From Oceanithermus profundus DSM 14977 (GTDB lineage Bacteria; Deinococcota; Deinococci; Deinococcales; Marinithermaceae): 64,000 nucleotides of DNA. Positions 24,876 to 33,494 of the stretch are shown piece by piece. The position numbers and the translations under genes are program-made. The first letter of the stretch is position 1; every line of letters starts with the position of its first letter. The notes under the pieces are model-generated. The model made no database searches and was not told where the DNA came from. It saw only the letters and a list, made by a program, of their open reading frames with translations. The stretch is from assembly GCF_000183745.1 (NCBI RefSeq), contig NC_014761.1, forward strand, positions 620,001 through 684,000, in the 5' to 3' direction.

Positions 24876-25921
24876 TCCTGTTCTGGACCGTTGTTGCGTT
24901 GTTGGTGCTCCTGGCCGCCGTCTACGCCACCCTGCCGCTGGCGCGCGAGCCCGAACCCTTTCCCTCCGACCCCCTGCCCGAGGAGCTGCGGGCCGAGATC
25001 GAGGCGCTGAAGCAGGAAGCGCGCGAGCTCGAGGGCAGCGAACGCAAGCGCACCCTGGGCCGCATCGTGCAGCTCGAGCGCCGGCTTGCGGAGCTCGAAG
25101 GCCGGCCGGCCGTTCCCGGCGCGCGCCGCGTTTCCTGGGTGGCCCTGATGGTGACGACCGCCTTCCTCGTCTTCGTGGGCGGGGTGCTGCTGCGCTACAC
25201 CCTGCCGCGGGCGCCGGGCGAGACGATCACCACCTCGAACCTGATCAGCGGCGAGCGCACGGTCGACCGCGCCAAGCTGGCCGAGCTCAACCGCCTCAAG
25301 ACCCGGGCCGAGCGCAACGACGACGCGGAAAGCTGGCTCGCTTACGGGAACGCGGCCTGGGAGGTGGCCGACTACAACGCCGCCGCCGAGGCGTACAAGC
25401 GGGTGCTCGACCTGGACAGCAAGAACCTGACCGCCTGGAAGCGGATGGGGATCCTCTTCTTCATGTCGGGGTTCCCGGAGGACGCGGCCCAGGTCCTCCA
25501 GGTCGTCGTCGGGGTGGACCCGAACGACACCGAGGCGCTGCTCTTTTTGGGCAACGCCTACTCGATGCTGGGCCGCTTCGACGAGGCCATCAGCGTCTGG
25601 GAGCGTTACCTCGCCGTCGGCGGGCCGGACGCCGAACGGGTGAACGCCCTCATCGCCCAGGCGCGCGCCCAGCAGGAGGCCAAGGCTGCGGTCGATCGGG
25701 GCCAGGTTCCCGCCGGAAACGTCGTCTACGAGGTCAAGTGCGCGGCCTGCCACGGGCAGAACGGCGAGGGCGGCATCGGCCCCCGCCTGGTGGGGAACCC
25801 GGTGCTGCGGGTCGACGGCGCCGTGGCCGAGATCGTGAACAAGGGCACCGGCAGCATGCCGGCCATCCCCATGAGCGAGGCCGAGCTGCAGGCGCTTCTG
25901 GACTACCTCAAGGGGTTGTAG
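24872..25921 (+). CDS. CcmI-like TPR protein fused to a cytochrome c domain
   Basis: The 349-residue product begins like CcmI/CycH: a membrane helix (about 2-22), a charged cytoplasmic coil (about 35-80), a second helix (VALMVTTAFLVFVGGVLL, about 90-108), and TPR repeats (about 145-250) that bind apocytochromes. Unlike ordinary CcmI, it ends in a single cytochrome c domain: CAACHG (Cys290, Cys293, His294) with a likely axial methionine in GTGSMPAIPM (Met329). The reading frame is continuous, so the fusion is real in this sequence. It follows ccmH with ATGA overlap. The haem domain may move electrons to the next gene's Rieske protein or to the lyase; this is inference. Confidence 0.88.
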   Translation: MILFWTVVALLVLLAAVYATLPLAREPEPFPSDPLPEELRAEIEALKQEARELEGSERKRTLGRIVQLERRLAELEGRPAVPGARRVSWVALMVTTAFLVFVGGVLLRYTLPRAPGETITTSNLISGERTVDRAKLAELNRLKTRAERNDDAESWLAYGNAAWEVADYNAAAEAYKRVLDLDSKNLTAWKRMGILFFMSGFPEDAAQVLQVVVGVDPNDTEALLFLGNAYSMLGRFDEAISVWERYLAVGGPDAERVNALIAQARAQQEAKAAVDRGQVPAGNVVYEVKCAACHGQNGEGGIGPRLVGNPVLRVDGAVAEIVNKGTGSMPAIPMSEAELQALLDYLKGL

Positions 25922-25923
25922 CC

Positions 25924-26514
25924 GTGAAGCTGAGCCGCCGCGACCTGGTCTGGATCGTGCCCTCGTCGGTCGCCGCCACCTTCTTCGGTTGGTTCGGCTG
26001 GCGCACCGTCAAGATCCAGTTCCTCAAGTCGGGCCCCAACGCCCAGCCCCAGTGGAAGGACGGCGAACGGGTCGAGATCGCGGAGCTGGCCGAGCTGGAC
26101 GAGGTCTGGTCGTTCAAGTACTTCGAATACCCGTTGACGGCCGGAAAGCTGCCCTGCACCGTGCTGCGCCTCCCCGGTCCCGTTCCCGGCGGGCTCACCG
26201 TCGAAGGCCGCCACTACGCCGCCTGGTCGCGCATCTGCACCCATCAGGGCTGCACCGTGGACTACGTGAGGAACACCGAGGCCGGGGCCATCCTCTACAA
26301 CTACCGCTCCGACCACCCCTTCTTTGGCTGCAAGTGCCATTTCGGAGCCTTCGACCCCGTGCAGGCGGGAAAGGCCGTCTTCGGCCCGCCGCGCTTCCCG
26401 TTGCCGCGGATCCGGCTGGTGGCCGAGCTGGGGGTGCTCTACGCCACCGGCCACGAAACGCCGTTGCGCCCGCTCGAGAGCCTGCGCACCGTGGGCGGAA
26501 GCCGGAGCGGCTGA
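25924..26514 (+). CDS. Rieske [2Fe-2S] protein, membrane-anchored
   Basis: The 196-residue protein has both Rieske ligand boxes: CTHQGC (105-110) and CKCH (136-139), giving two Cys and two His ligands plus the disulfide pair. The N terminus (MKLSRRDLVWIVPSSVAATFFGWFGW) has a twin-arginine-type RR followed by a hydrophobic helix, fitting Tat-dependent insertion as a periplasmic domain. GTG start two bases after the CcmI-cytochrome gene. No cytochrome b gene is adjacent, so it is either a subunit of a bc-type complex encoded elsewhere or a stand-alone electron carrier. Confidence 0.9.
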   Translation: MKLSRRDLVWIVPSSVAATFFGWFGWRTVKIQFLKSGPNAQPQWKDGERVEIAELAELDEVWSFKYFEYPLTAGKLPCTVLRLPGPVPGGLTVEGRHYAAWSRICTHQGCTVDYVRNTEAGAILYNYRSDHPFFGCKCHFGAFDPVQAGKAVFGPPRFPLPRIRLVAELGVLYATGHETPLRPLESLRTVGGSRSG

Positions 26515-26569
26515 ATCACCGGAACGGGCCCGCGGGGGCCTGTCGTTTTGGGCGGTGGGCGGGGCCCCC

Positions 26570-27034
26570 TCAGGGGCGGGCCGCGCCGCGCCAGGGCCAG
26601 GCCAGGTAGGCCAGGCCCGCGCCCAAGGGCAGGGTCAGCCACGCCCCGGGGCCGAAGAACAGCGCCTCGCCCGGCCAGAAGACGGCCCAAAGCAGCGCCG
26701 CCCCCGCCGCCCAGACGGGTCGCCGCGACCACGCCATGACGGCCAGGGCCGCGGCGCCCAGCAGCAGGAAGAGCAGGCTCAGGGCCCCGATCGCCGGCCC
26801 CAGGTTCATGTCGTCCGCGGGACCGAGGAAGCCCACGACGCCCAGGAAGGCCGCCAGCCACGCGTAGGGGTTGGCGGCCAGGCTCGCCCAGAAGGCGATC
26901 CTGGCGCCGTAGCGGCGCGCGAGCTCGGCCACGCCCGCGCCGTAGACGAGGGCGACGGGGTAGAGCGCATAGGGCACCGTCGCGAGCAGCAGCGCCGCCC
27001 AGGTCCAGGCGGCCACGTGCAGTACGGGGCGCAT
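26570..27034 (-). CDS. Polytopic membrane protein of unknown function (154 aa)
   Basis: The product has about five hydrophobic helices separated by short loops and few charged residues, and no recognised family motif. It lies 27 bp downstream of tyrS on the same strand, but has its own TAGAAT box six bases before the ATG, so it may be transcribed separately as a leaderless message. It converges on the Rieske gene, with a 55-bp gap between them. Confidence 0.65.
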   Translation of the reverse strand: MRPVLHVAAWTWAALLLATVPYALYPVALVYGAGVAELARRYGARIAFWASLAANPYAWLAAFLGVVGFLGPADDMNLGPAIGALSLLFLLLGAAALAVMAWSRRPVWAAGAALLWAVFWPGEALFFGPGAWLTLPLGAGLAYLAWPWRGAARP

Positions 27035-27040
27035 GCCCCC

Positions 27041-27046
27041 ATTCTA
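27041..27046 (-). promoter_or_regulatory. -10 box TAGAAT, six bases before ATG
   Basis: TAGAAT on the minus strand with a 6-nt spacer to the ATG at 27034 is the leaderless arrangement repeated through this window. It lies in the short gap after tyrS. Confidence 0.5.
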
Positions 27047-27061
27047 GGCAACCTTGCGGCG

Positions 27062-28393
<1,332 letters not shown>

Positions 28394-28425
28394 TCAACGG
28401 CTGCTTTGGCCCATGGGGAGGCGAT

Positions 28426-28812
28426 ATGTGGCGGAACCTGCTGATTCTTGGAGCGCTCTTGGGAGGGGTCTACCTCTATGGCCTGAACTACGGCCTGGCC
28501 CTCGGTATCCCGCCGTTCACCCCGGTCTACTACCTGAACCACAGCGCCGAGATGAGCTACGGGTTGCGGGTCGCGGGGGGTTCGGACGCGGTCAAGATCA
28601 AGCTCGAGGGCAACCTCAAGAAGGGCCGCGTTGCGGTCTGGCTGACGCATCAGGGCCGCCGGCTGGGTAAGGTCAAGGTGTACAAGGGCAGCTTCCGCGA
28701 TCAGATCAAGTACAAGGTCGAGGACGGGTTCTACACCGTCCACGTCAAGACCCAGGAGGCCGAGGGCACGGTGCGCTACGACTGGGTCTCGACGCGCTTC
28801 CAGGCCTACTGA
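28426..28812 (+). CDS. Membrane-anchored or exported protein of unknown function (128 aa)
   Basis: The N terminus is hydrophobic (WRNLLILGALLGGVYLYGL), an uncleaved anchor or a signal peptide; the rest is a basic beta-rich domain (KIKLEGNLKKGRVAVWLTH) that would face outside the membrane. No cysteine or known family motif is seen. A GGGGAGG ribosome-binding site supports the ATG. It is divergent from tyrS and followed by the rpsT promoter. Confidence 0.7.
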   Translation: MWRNLLILGALLGGVYLYGLNYGLALGIPPFTPVYYLNHSAEMSYGLRVAGGSDAVKIKLEGNLKKGRVAVWLTHQGRRLGKVKVYKGSFRDQIKYKVEDGFYTVHVKTQEAEGTVRYDWVSTRFQAY

Positions 28813-28821
28813 GCCCGGCGC

Positions 28822-28851
28822 TTGGCAGCCCGCCGGACGCTGTGGTAAACT
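28822..28851 (+). promoter_or_regulatory. Promoter of rpsT-thx
   Basis: TTGGCA (28822-28827) and TAAACT (28846-28851) are separated by 18 nt, a sigma-70-type promoter about 37 nt before rpsT. A small TGCCC/GGGCA hairpin lies between it and the ribosome-binding site. Confidence 0.6.
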
Positions 28852-28888
28852 TGCGGTTGGCTTGCCCCACGGGGCATAGAGGAGGAAT

Positions 28889-29179
28889 ATGGCGAACAGC
28901 AGCGCACGTACCCCTTCGGCGATGAAACGCCACCGCCAGTCGCTCAAGCGGCGCGCGCGAAACAAGGCGAAGAAGTCGATGATCAAGACGTTCAGCAAGA
29001 AGGCCGTACAGGCCGCGGAAAACGGCGACAAGGAGCGCGCTCTGCGCTACCTGCGCGTGGCCGAGAGCCTGATCGACAAGGCGGCCAAGGGCTCGACCCT
29101 GCACGCCCGCACCGCCGCCCGCAAGAAGTCCCGCCTGATGAAGCGGCTGCACCGAATCCTCGGCGGCCTGCAGGCTTAG
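28889..29179 (+). CDS. rpsT: 30S ribosomal protein S20
   Basis: S20 is a primary 16S rRNA-binding protein. The 96-residue product is Lys/Arg-rich and helical, with the family pattern [20 protein letters not shown] and ending [16 protein letters not shown]. The ATG has a GAGGAGGAAT site. It is followed after nine bases by the thx gene. Confidence 0.97.
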   Translation: MANSSARTPSAMKRHRQSLKRRARNKAKKSMIKTFSKKAVQAAENGDKERALRYLRVAESLIDKAAKGSTLHARTAARKKSRLMKRLHRILGGLQA

Positions 29180-29188
29180 GAGGCGACC

Positions 29189-29272
29189 ATGGGCCGTGGA
29201 GACCGCAAGACCCGCAAGGGCAAGATCGCCAAGGGTACGTACGGCAAGTACCGCCCGCGCCGCAAGAAGTAA
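29189..29272 (+). CDS. thx: 30S ribosomal protein Thx (27 aa)
   Basis: The 27-codon gene encodes [20 protein letters not shown] followed by YRPRRKK, matching the Thx peptide of the Thermus 30S subunit, which sits in a pocket in the 16S rRNA head. An AGGAGG site overlaps the rpsT stop, so the two genes form one operon ended by a clear terminator. It is easily missed because of its size. Confidence 0.94.
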   Translation: MGRGDRKTRKGKIAKGTYGKYRPRRKK

Positions 29273-29294
29273 GGCGCGGTTCCCGAAACCCCAC

Positions 29295-29315
29295 ACGCCC
29301 CCTGCGGGCGTTTTT
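29295..29315 (+). terminator. Rho-independent terminator of rpsT-thx
   Basis: ACGCCC (29295-29300) pairs with GGGCGT (29306-29311) and is followed by TTTTT, a standard terminator. It also lies in the gap to the convergent minC. Confidence 0.85.
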
Positions 29316-29322
29316 CTTTGGT

Positions 29323-29880
29323 TCAGGCGCCGCGCCGGCGGCCCCAGGGCTCGATGACGATCTGCCCCTCCTCGACGCGGGCGCGTTCGGGGCCCGCGGG
29401 TGCGGGGGCGTCTTCGGGCGCCACGGCGACGTGACCGGCGATGCGCAGCTGTTTGGCGGCCAGCTCGAGCGCCCAGATCGTCGCCTGCTCGTTGCCCTCG
29501 GCTCCGGCGTGGGCGAGGCCGCGCAGCTTCCCCACGACGATCACGTCGCCCCCCGCCACCACCTCGGCCCCCGGGTTGACGTCGCCCAACACGACCACCG
29601 TCCCCGCCGAAGCGATGCGCTGGCCGCTGCGCAGGGTGTGGTCCACCACCTCGGTGTGCGGCACCCTGCGCTCGCCGCGCGGAGGGCGGAAGCGGACCTC
29701 GAGGTTCCGCGCCGCGGCGGCCTCGAGCAGCGCCTGCACCACGGAGCCCGGGGTGGGGCCGGCGACCTCGACCTCCAGCGGCATCTCGGGGGCCTCGGCC
29801 AGGGCGGCGGAGAGTTCTTCGGGGGTCTCGTTTCCGTCGAGGCGGAGGGCCAGGGCGCCCAGCGTGGCACGCAGTCGCAT
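29323..29880 (-). CDS. minC: Septum-site protein MinC
   Basis: MinC blocks FtsZ assembly away from mid-cell. The 185-residue product has a short N-terminal domain and a clear C-terminal beta-helix domain with LRSGQRIASAGTVVVLGDVN, GGDVIVVGKLRGLAHAG and GNEQATIWALEL. It lies 13 bp after mrdA in the cell-shape group. No minD follows: the downstream neighbour is the convergent thx terminator. Confidence 0.93.
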   Translation of the reverse strand: MRLRATLGALALRLDGNETPEELSAALAEAPEMPLEVEVAGPTPGSVVQALLEAAAARNLEVRFRPPRGERRVPHTEVVDHTLRSGQRIASAGTVVVLGDVNPGAEVVAGGDVIVVGKLRGLAHAGAEGNEQATIWALELAAKQLRIAGHVAVAPEDAPAPAGPERARVEEGQIVIEPWGRRRGA

Positions 29881-29893
29881 GCTGTTCAGTATG

Positions 29894-31657
29894 TCACGGG
29901 CCGGACGTGCGGGCGACCGGGGCCGGCACCTTCCAGTAGGCGGCCATGACCTTCTTGACCGCCGGCAGGGCGACGCGGCTGCCCTCCCCGGCGTTCTCGA
30001 AGAAGGCGACCACCGCCAGGGGCGGGTAGGGGCTGCCGCCGTCTATGGGGTAGGGCCCGTAGCCCATGTACCAGGCGTGCTCGTAGCCGGCCTTCTTGCC
30101 GGGGGTCTCGGCGGTCCCGGTTTTCCCGGCTGTTGGCACCGGGAAGTCCTTGAGCCGGAACGAGGCGGTGCCCTCGGTCACGGTCTCGCGCAGGCCCTCC
30201 TGCACCACCCGCCAGTAACGTCCGCGCACGCGCGCGGGTGCGGGCGCGGCCCCCTGCACCAGGTGGAGCGGCGGGGTGCGCCCCGCGGTGGCCACCAGCG
30301 CAAGCATGCGCGCGACCTGCACCGGCGTGGCCAGCACCGCGCCCTGACCGATGGCCACCGAGAGGGTCTCGCCCGGGTACCAGGGTTCGCCGAAGCGTTC
30401 CCGCTTCCAGGCCCTGTCCGGCACCAGGCCGCGCTTCTCGGCGATTTCGAGCCCCGTCGGCGCCCCCAGGCCCAGGGCGCGGGCCCGATCGGCGATCACG
30501 TCCACGGTCTCCACGGGGCCCGCCTCGATCACCGCCTGGTAGAACCAGGTGTTGCAGCTGTAGGCCAGCGCGTCCGTGACCTTCATCGGTCCCATGTCCC
30601 GCGGCGACCAGTTGCGGCGCGTCTGCCCGCCGAAGCGGATCGAGGGAAGGCAGCGGAAGGTGGTGGCGGGGTTCACCAGCCCCGCCTCCAGCAGGGCGCT
30701 GGCGGTAACGGGCTTGAAGGTCGAACCCGGCGTGTAGGCCTGGACCGCGCGGTTGAGCAGCGGCAGGGCGGGGTCGTTTTGCAGGGCGCGGATCTCCGAG
30801 GCCGGGGTGGGGCGCCGCGTGAACAGGTTGGGGTCGTAGGCGGGGGCGGTGGCCATGGCCAGCACCTCGCCGGTCGTGGGGTCCACGGCCACGATCGCCC
30901 CCCGGGCCACGGGGTCGGGGGGCAGGCCCAGCTTCTTGCGGCCGGCGTTCAGGTCGTCGAGCGCCTCGGCCAGCGCCCGCTCGGCGGCGCGCTGCAGGTT
31001 GAGGTCGAGGGTCAGGCGCACGTCGCGGCCGGGCACCGGCGGGGCGAGCACCTGTTCCCGCAGCACCTCGCCGCGGACGTCGACCTCGACGAGCTTGAGC
31101 CCGCGCCGGCCGCGCAGCGTCTCCTCGAGCGCCGCTTCCAGCCCGGCCCGACCCACCAGGTCGCCGCGCTCGTAACCGCGCTTCAGGTCCGCGGCGGTGG
31201 GCCCCTGCACGTAGCCGATCACCGGGCCCGCGATGGGGTTGGGGTAGTAACGCTCGATGCGCTCTTCCAGGCGCAGGTTGGGCTGGCCCGCGGTCAGCTC
31301 CGCGAGCGTGGGCACCCATTCGTCGGGCAGGTTGGCCGCGAGCACGACCTCTTCCTCGCCCTCGGGGACCTCGGGCAGGCGCTCGAGCCCCAGGATCGTC
31401 AGGATCCGCGAGGCGAAGCGCACCGGGCCGCCGCGGTAGTAGAGGTCCACGGCGATGCGGTTGGCGGCGATGGGGGTGCCGTTGCGGTCAAAGATGCGCC
31501 CCCGCGGAGCGGGGATCGTCTCCGTGCGCTGGTGGTTGCCCTTGGCCAGGGTGGCGTACTTGCCGTGCTCGAAGACCTGCAGCTGCACCAGCCGCCCCAC
31601 GAGGAGCAGGAGGACGAAGTAGACCAGGGCGAGCAGCAGCCGGACCCGTTCAGGCAT
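29894..31657 (-). CDS. mrdA: Penicillin-binding protein 2 (elongation transpeptidase)
   Basis: PBP2 cross-links peptidoglycan during elongation with RodA and MreBCD. The 587-residue protein has one N-terminal membrane helix (7-20), the dimerisation/pedestal domain with GRIFDRNG, and a transpeptidase domain with the active serine in STFK (312-315), SCN (367-369) and KTG (512-514). Its start overlaps mreD by 8 bp. All three catalytic motifs are intact. Confidence 0.96.
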   Translation of the reverse strand: MPERVRLLLALVYFVLLLLVGRLVQLQVFEHGKYATLAKGNHQRTETIPAPRGRIFDRNGTPIAANRIAVDLYYRGGPVRFASRILTILGLERLPEVPEGEEEVVLAANLPDEWVPTLAELTAGQPNLRLEERIERYYPNPIAGPVIGYVQGPTAADLKRGYERGDLVGRAGLEAALEETLRGRRGLKLVEVDVRGEVLREQVLAPPVPGRDVRLTLDLNLQRAAERALAEALDDLNAGRKKLGLPPDPVARGAIVAVDPTTGEVLAMATAPAYDPNLFTRRPTPASEIRALQNDPALPLLNRAVQAYTPGSTFKPVTASALLEAGLVNPATTFRCLPSIRFGGQTRRNWSPRDMGPMKVTDALAYSCNTWFYQAVIEAGPVETVDVIADRARALGLGAPTGLEIAEKRGLVPDRAWKRERFGEPWYPGETLSVAIGQGAVLATPVQVARMLALVATAGRTPPLHLVQGAAPAPARVRGRYWRVVQEGLRETVTEGTASFRLKDFPVPTAGKTGTAETPGKKAGYEHAWYMGYGPYPIDGGSPYPPLAVVAFFENAGEGSRVALPAVKKVMAAYWKVPAPVARTSGP

Positions 31658-32135
31658 AGGCCTCTTCCCCCGGACCGAGGAGCGCTTCCGCGAGCCGCAG
31701 GTAGAAGGGGGCGACGAGCAGGGTGAGGACCAGCTCCGGGGCGAAGACCTGCACCCAGGTGCTCGCCGGCAGCGTGGTGTAGCGCATCCAGTAGACCAGG
31801 ATCAGGAAGCCGCCCCACTTGGCGAGGAAGGCGAGGGCCAGGACGACCATCCGCGCCGCCGGTTCCTCCCAGTGGAGCCAGCCCCGCAGGCCGTAGAAAG
31901 CGTAGGCGGCGGTGGTGAGCCCCAGGGCGTGGAAGCCCAGGTAGCCGGCCGAGCTGAGGTCCTGGAGGAGGCCCAGGCCAAAGGCGGTGGCGAGGCCGGC
32001 GTAGGGGTTCTGGCGGCTCGCCAGCACCACCGCCAGCAGGAACCAGAGGTCCGGGGGGCTGACCCGGTCGGGCAGCAACCCCGAGAGCAGGGCCTGCAGA
32101 ACCAGCGAGAAGAAGACCAGCACGAGCGCGTTCAT
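31650..32135 (-). CDS. mreD: Rod-shape protein MreD
   Basis: MreD is an inner-membrane component of the elongasome. The 161-residue product has about five hydrophobic helices and the motif GFGLGLLQDLSSAGYLGFHA, typical of MreD. It overlaps mreC (4 bp) and mrdA (8 bp). Low sequence conservation is balanced by this invariant gene order. Confidence 0.92.
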   Translation of the reverse strand: MNALVLVFFSLVLQALLSGLLPDRVSPPDLWFLLAVVLASRQNPYAGLATAFGLGLLQDLSSAGYLGFHALGLTTAAYAFYGLRGWLHWEEPAARMVVLALAFLAKWGGFLILVYWMRYTTLPASTWVQVFAPELVLTLLVAPFYLRLAEALLGPGEEAYA

Positions 32136-32908
32136 AGCTTCCCCAACACCACCACTTCTTCGAGCAGGCCGAACTTGACGAGCGGCTCGGCGCGCACCAC
32201 CTTGCGCAGCGCCCCGGGCGCGCGCGGGAGGATGCGCGTGACCCGCGCCACGGGGATGCCCTCGGGGAAGAGCCCTTGCAGCGAACCGGTGACGAGCAGG
32301 TCGCCGACGGCGATCTGCGTCTCCACCGGCAGCTCGACGCGCAGCCCCGCCGGCGGCTCGCCCACGGCGATGCCGCGGCCGGGGTTGCCCTCGGGGCGCA
32401 CCCCGACGCGGGATTCGGGGTCCACCACGGTGCGGACCACCGCGCGGTGGGGGGTGGTCTCGATGATCACCCCCACCAGCCCGTTGGGGCTGGTCACCGG
32501 CATGCCGACCGAAAGCCCGTCGGCCTCGCCGAGGCCCAGGATGAGGCGCCGGTAGAGGCCCGAGGTGTCCTCGGTGATGACCGGGGCGATGGCCACCACG
32601 CCCGGGGCCTGGGCCTCGCGCACCGCCAGCGCCCGGCGCAGGCGCTCGAGCTCGACCTTGAGCTCGAGGTTGCTCTCCTTGAGCCAGGCGACCTCCTCGG
32701 CCAGCAGGCGGTTCTCGTGCCGCAGGTTGCGGCGGTCGAGCAGCGTGGTCGCCGCAGCGCGCAGGTTCTGCGCGGCGCGGTGGCCGAGGCCGAACAGCGG
32801 CGCGATCCGCGCCGAGACCTCGCCCGGGAGCTGGGGCGCGAAGTTCGCGGTCAGCGCCGAGAGCGCCAGCGCCAGCAGCACGTACCCCAGGTAGACGAGC
32901 CTAAGCAT
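32132..32908 (-). CDS. mreC: Rod-shape protein MreC
   Basis: MreC forms periplasmic filaments that position PBP2. The 258-residue protein has an N-terminal membrane helix, a coiled coil (about 58-95, ENRLLAEEVAWLKESNLELK) and the beta-rich domain with SPNGLVGVIIE, VVDPESRVGV and DLLVTGSLQGLFPEGIPVA. It overlaps maf by 8 bp and mreD by 4 bp. No mreB is in this window. Confidence 0.95.
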   Translation of the reverse strand: MLRLVYLGYVLLALALSALTANFAPQLPGEVSARIAPLFGLGHRAAQNLRAAATTLLDRRNLRHENRLLAEEVAWLKESNLELKVELERLRRALAVREAQAPGVVAIAPVITEDTSGLYRRLILGLGEADGLSVGMPVTSPNGLVGVIIETTPHRAVVRTVVDPESRVGVRPEGNPGRGIAVGEPPAGLRVELPVETQIAVGDLLVTGSLQGLFPEGIPVARVTRILPRAPGALRKVVRAEPLVKFGLLEEVVVLGKL

Positions 32909-33494
32909 CCCAGACCTCCGTGAGCGGGTAGCCGAGCCGGGCCAGCGCCTGCCACAGCCGGGCGACGGGCAGTCCCATCACCGTGAAGAAGTCGCCCTCG
33001 ACCGCCTCGACCAGGACCATGCCCTTTTCCTGGATGCCGTAGCCGCCGGCTTTGTCGAGGCCTTCGCCGCTGGCGGCGTAGGCCTCGATCTCCCAGTCCG
33101 CGAGGTCGCGGAAGCGCACCCGGGTGCTGCTGACCAGCGCCGTCTCCCCGGTCGGGGCCCGCAGGGCCAGGCCGGTGTGCACCCAGTGGTCGCGTCCAGA
33201 AAGCAGCTCCAGGAATCTGCGGTTCTCGGCCGGGTCCCGCGGTTTGCCTAGGACCCGGCCGTCGACCGCGACGACGGTGTCGGCGGCCACCACCCACGCC
33301 CCGGAGGCGTTGCGCGCCTTGAGCTGGGCCAGGCGGCGGGCGGCGTCGGCGGGGTCTTCGCCGGGGGCGACCGACTCGTCCACCCGGGGCGGCGCCACCC
33401 GGTGCGGCAGGCCCAGCCGCGCCAGCAGTTCGCGCCGCCGCGGGCTGCCGGAGGCCAGCACGATCACGGGCCGGCTCGTCGCCACGCTTGCCAT
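32901..33494 (-). CDS. maf: Maf-family nucleotide pyrophosphatase
   Basis: Maf proteins hydrolyse non-canonical or modified nucleoside triphosphates and are often found beside the mre genes. The 197-residue product has the N-terminal ASGSPRRRELLARLG motif, the DTVVAVDGRVLGKP catalytic strand and YGIQEKG. It overlaps both mreC (8 bp) and the PLD-like gene (31 bp). The ATG at 33494 follows AAAAGG and gives the family length. Confidence 0.93.
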   Translation of the reverse strand: MASVATSRPVIVLASGSPRRRELLARLGLPHRVAPPRVDESVAPGEDPADAARRLAQLKARNASGAWVVAADTVVAVDGRVLGKPRDPAENRRFLELLSGRDHWVHTGLALRAPTGETALVSSTRVRFRDLADWEIEAYAASGEGLDKAGGYGIQEKGMVLVEAVEGDFFTVMGLPVARLWQALARLGYPLTEVWDA

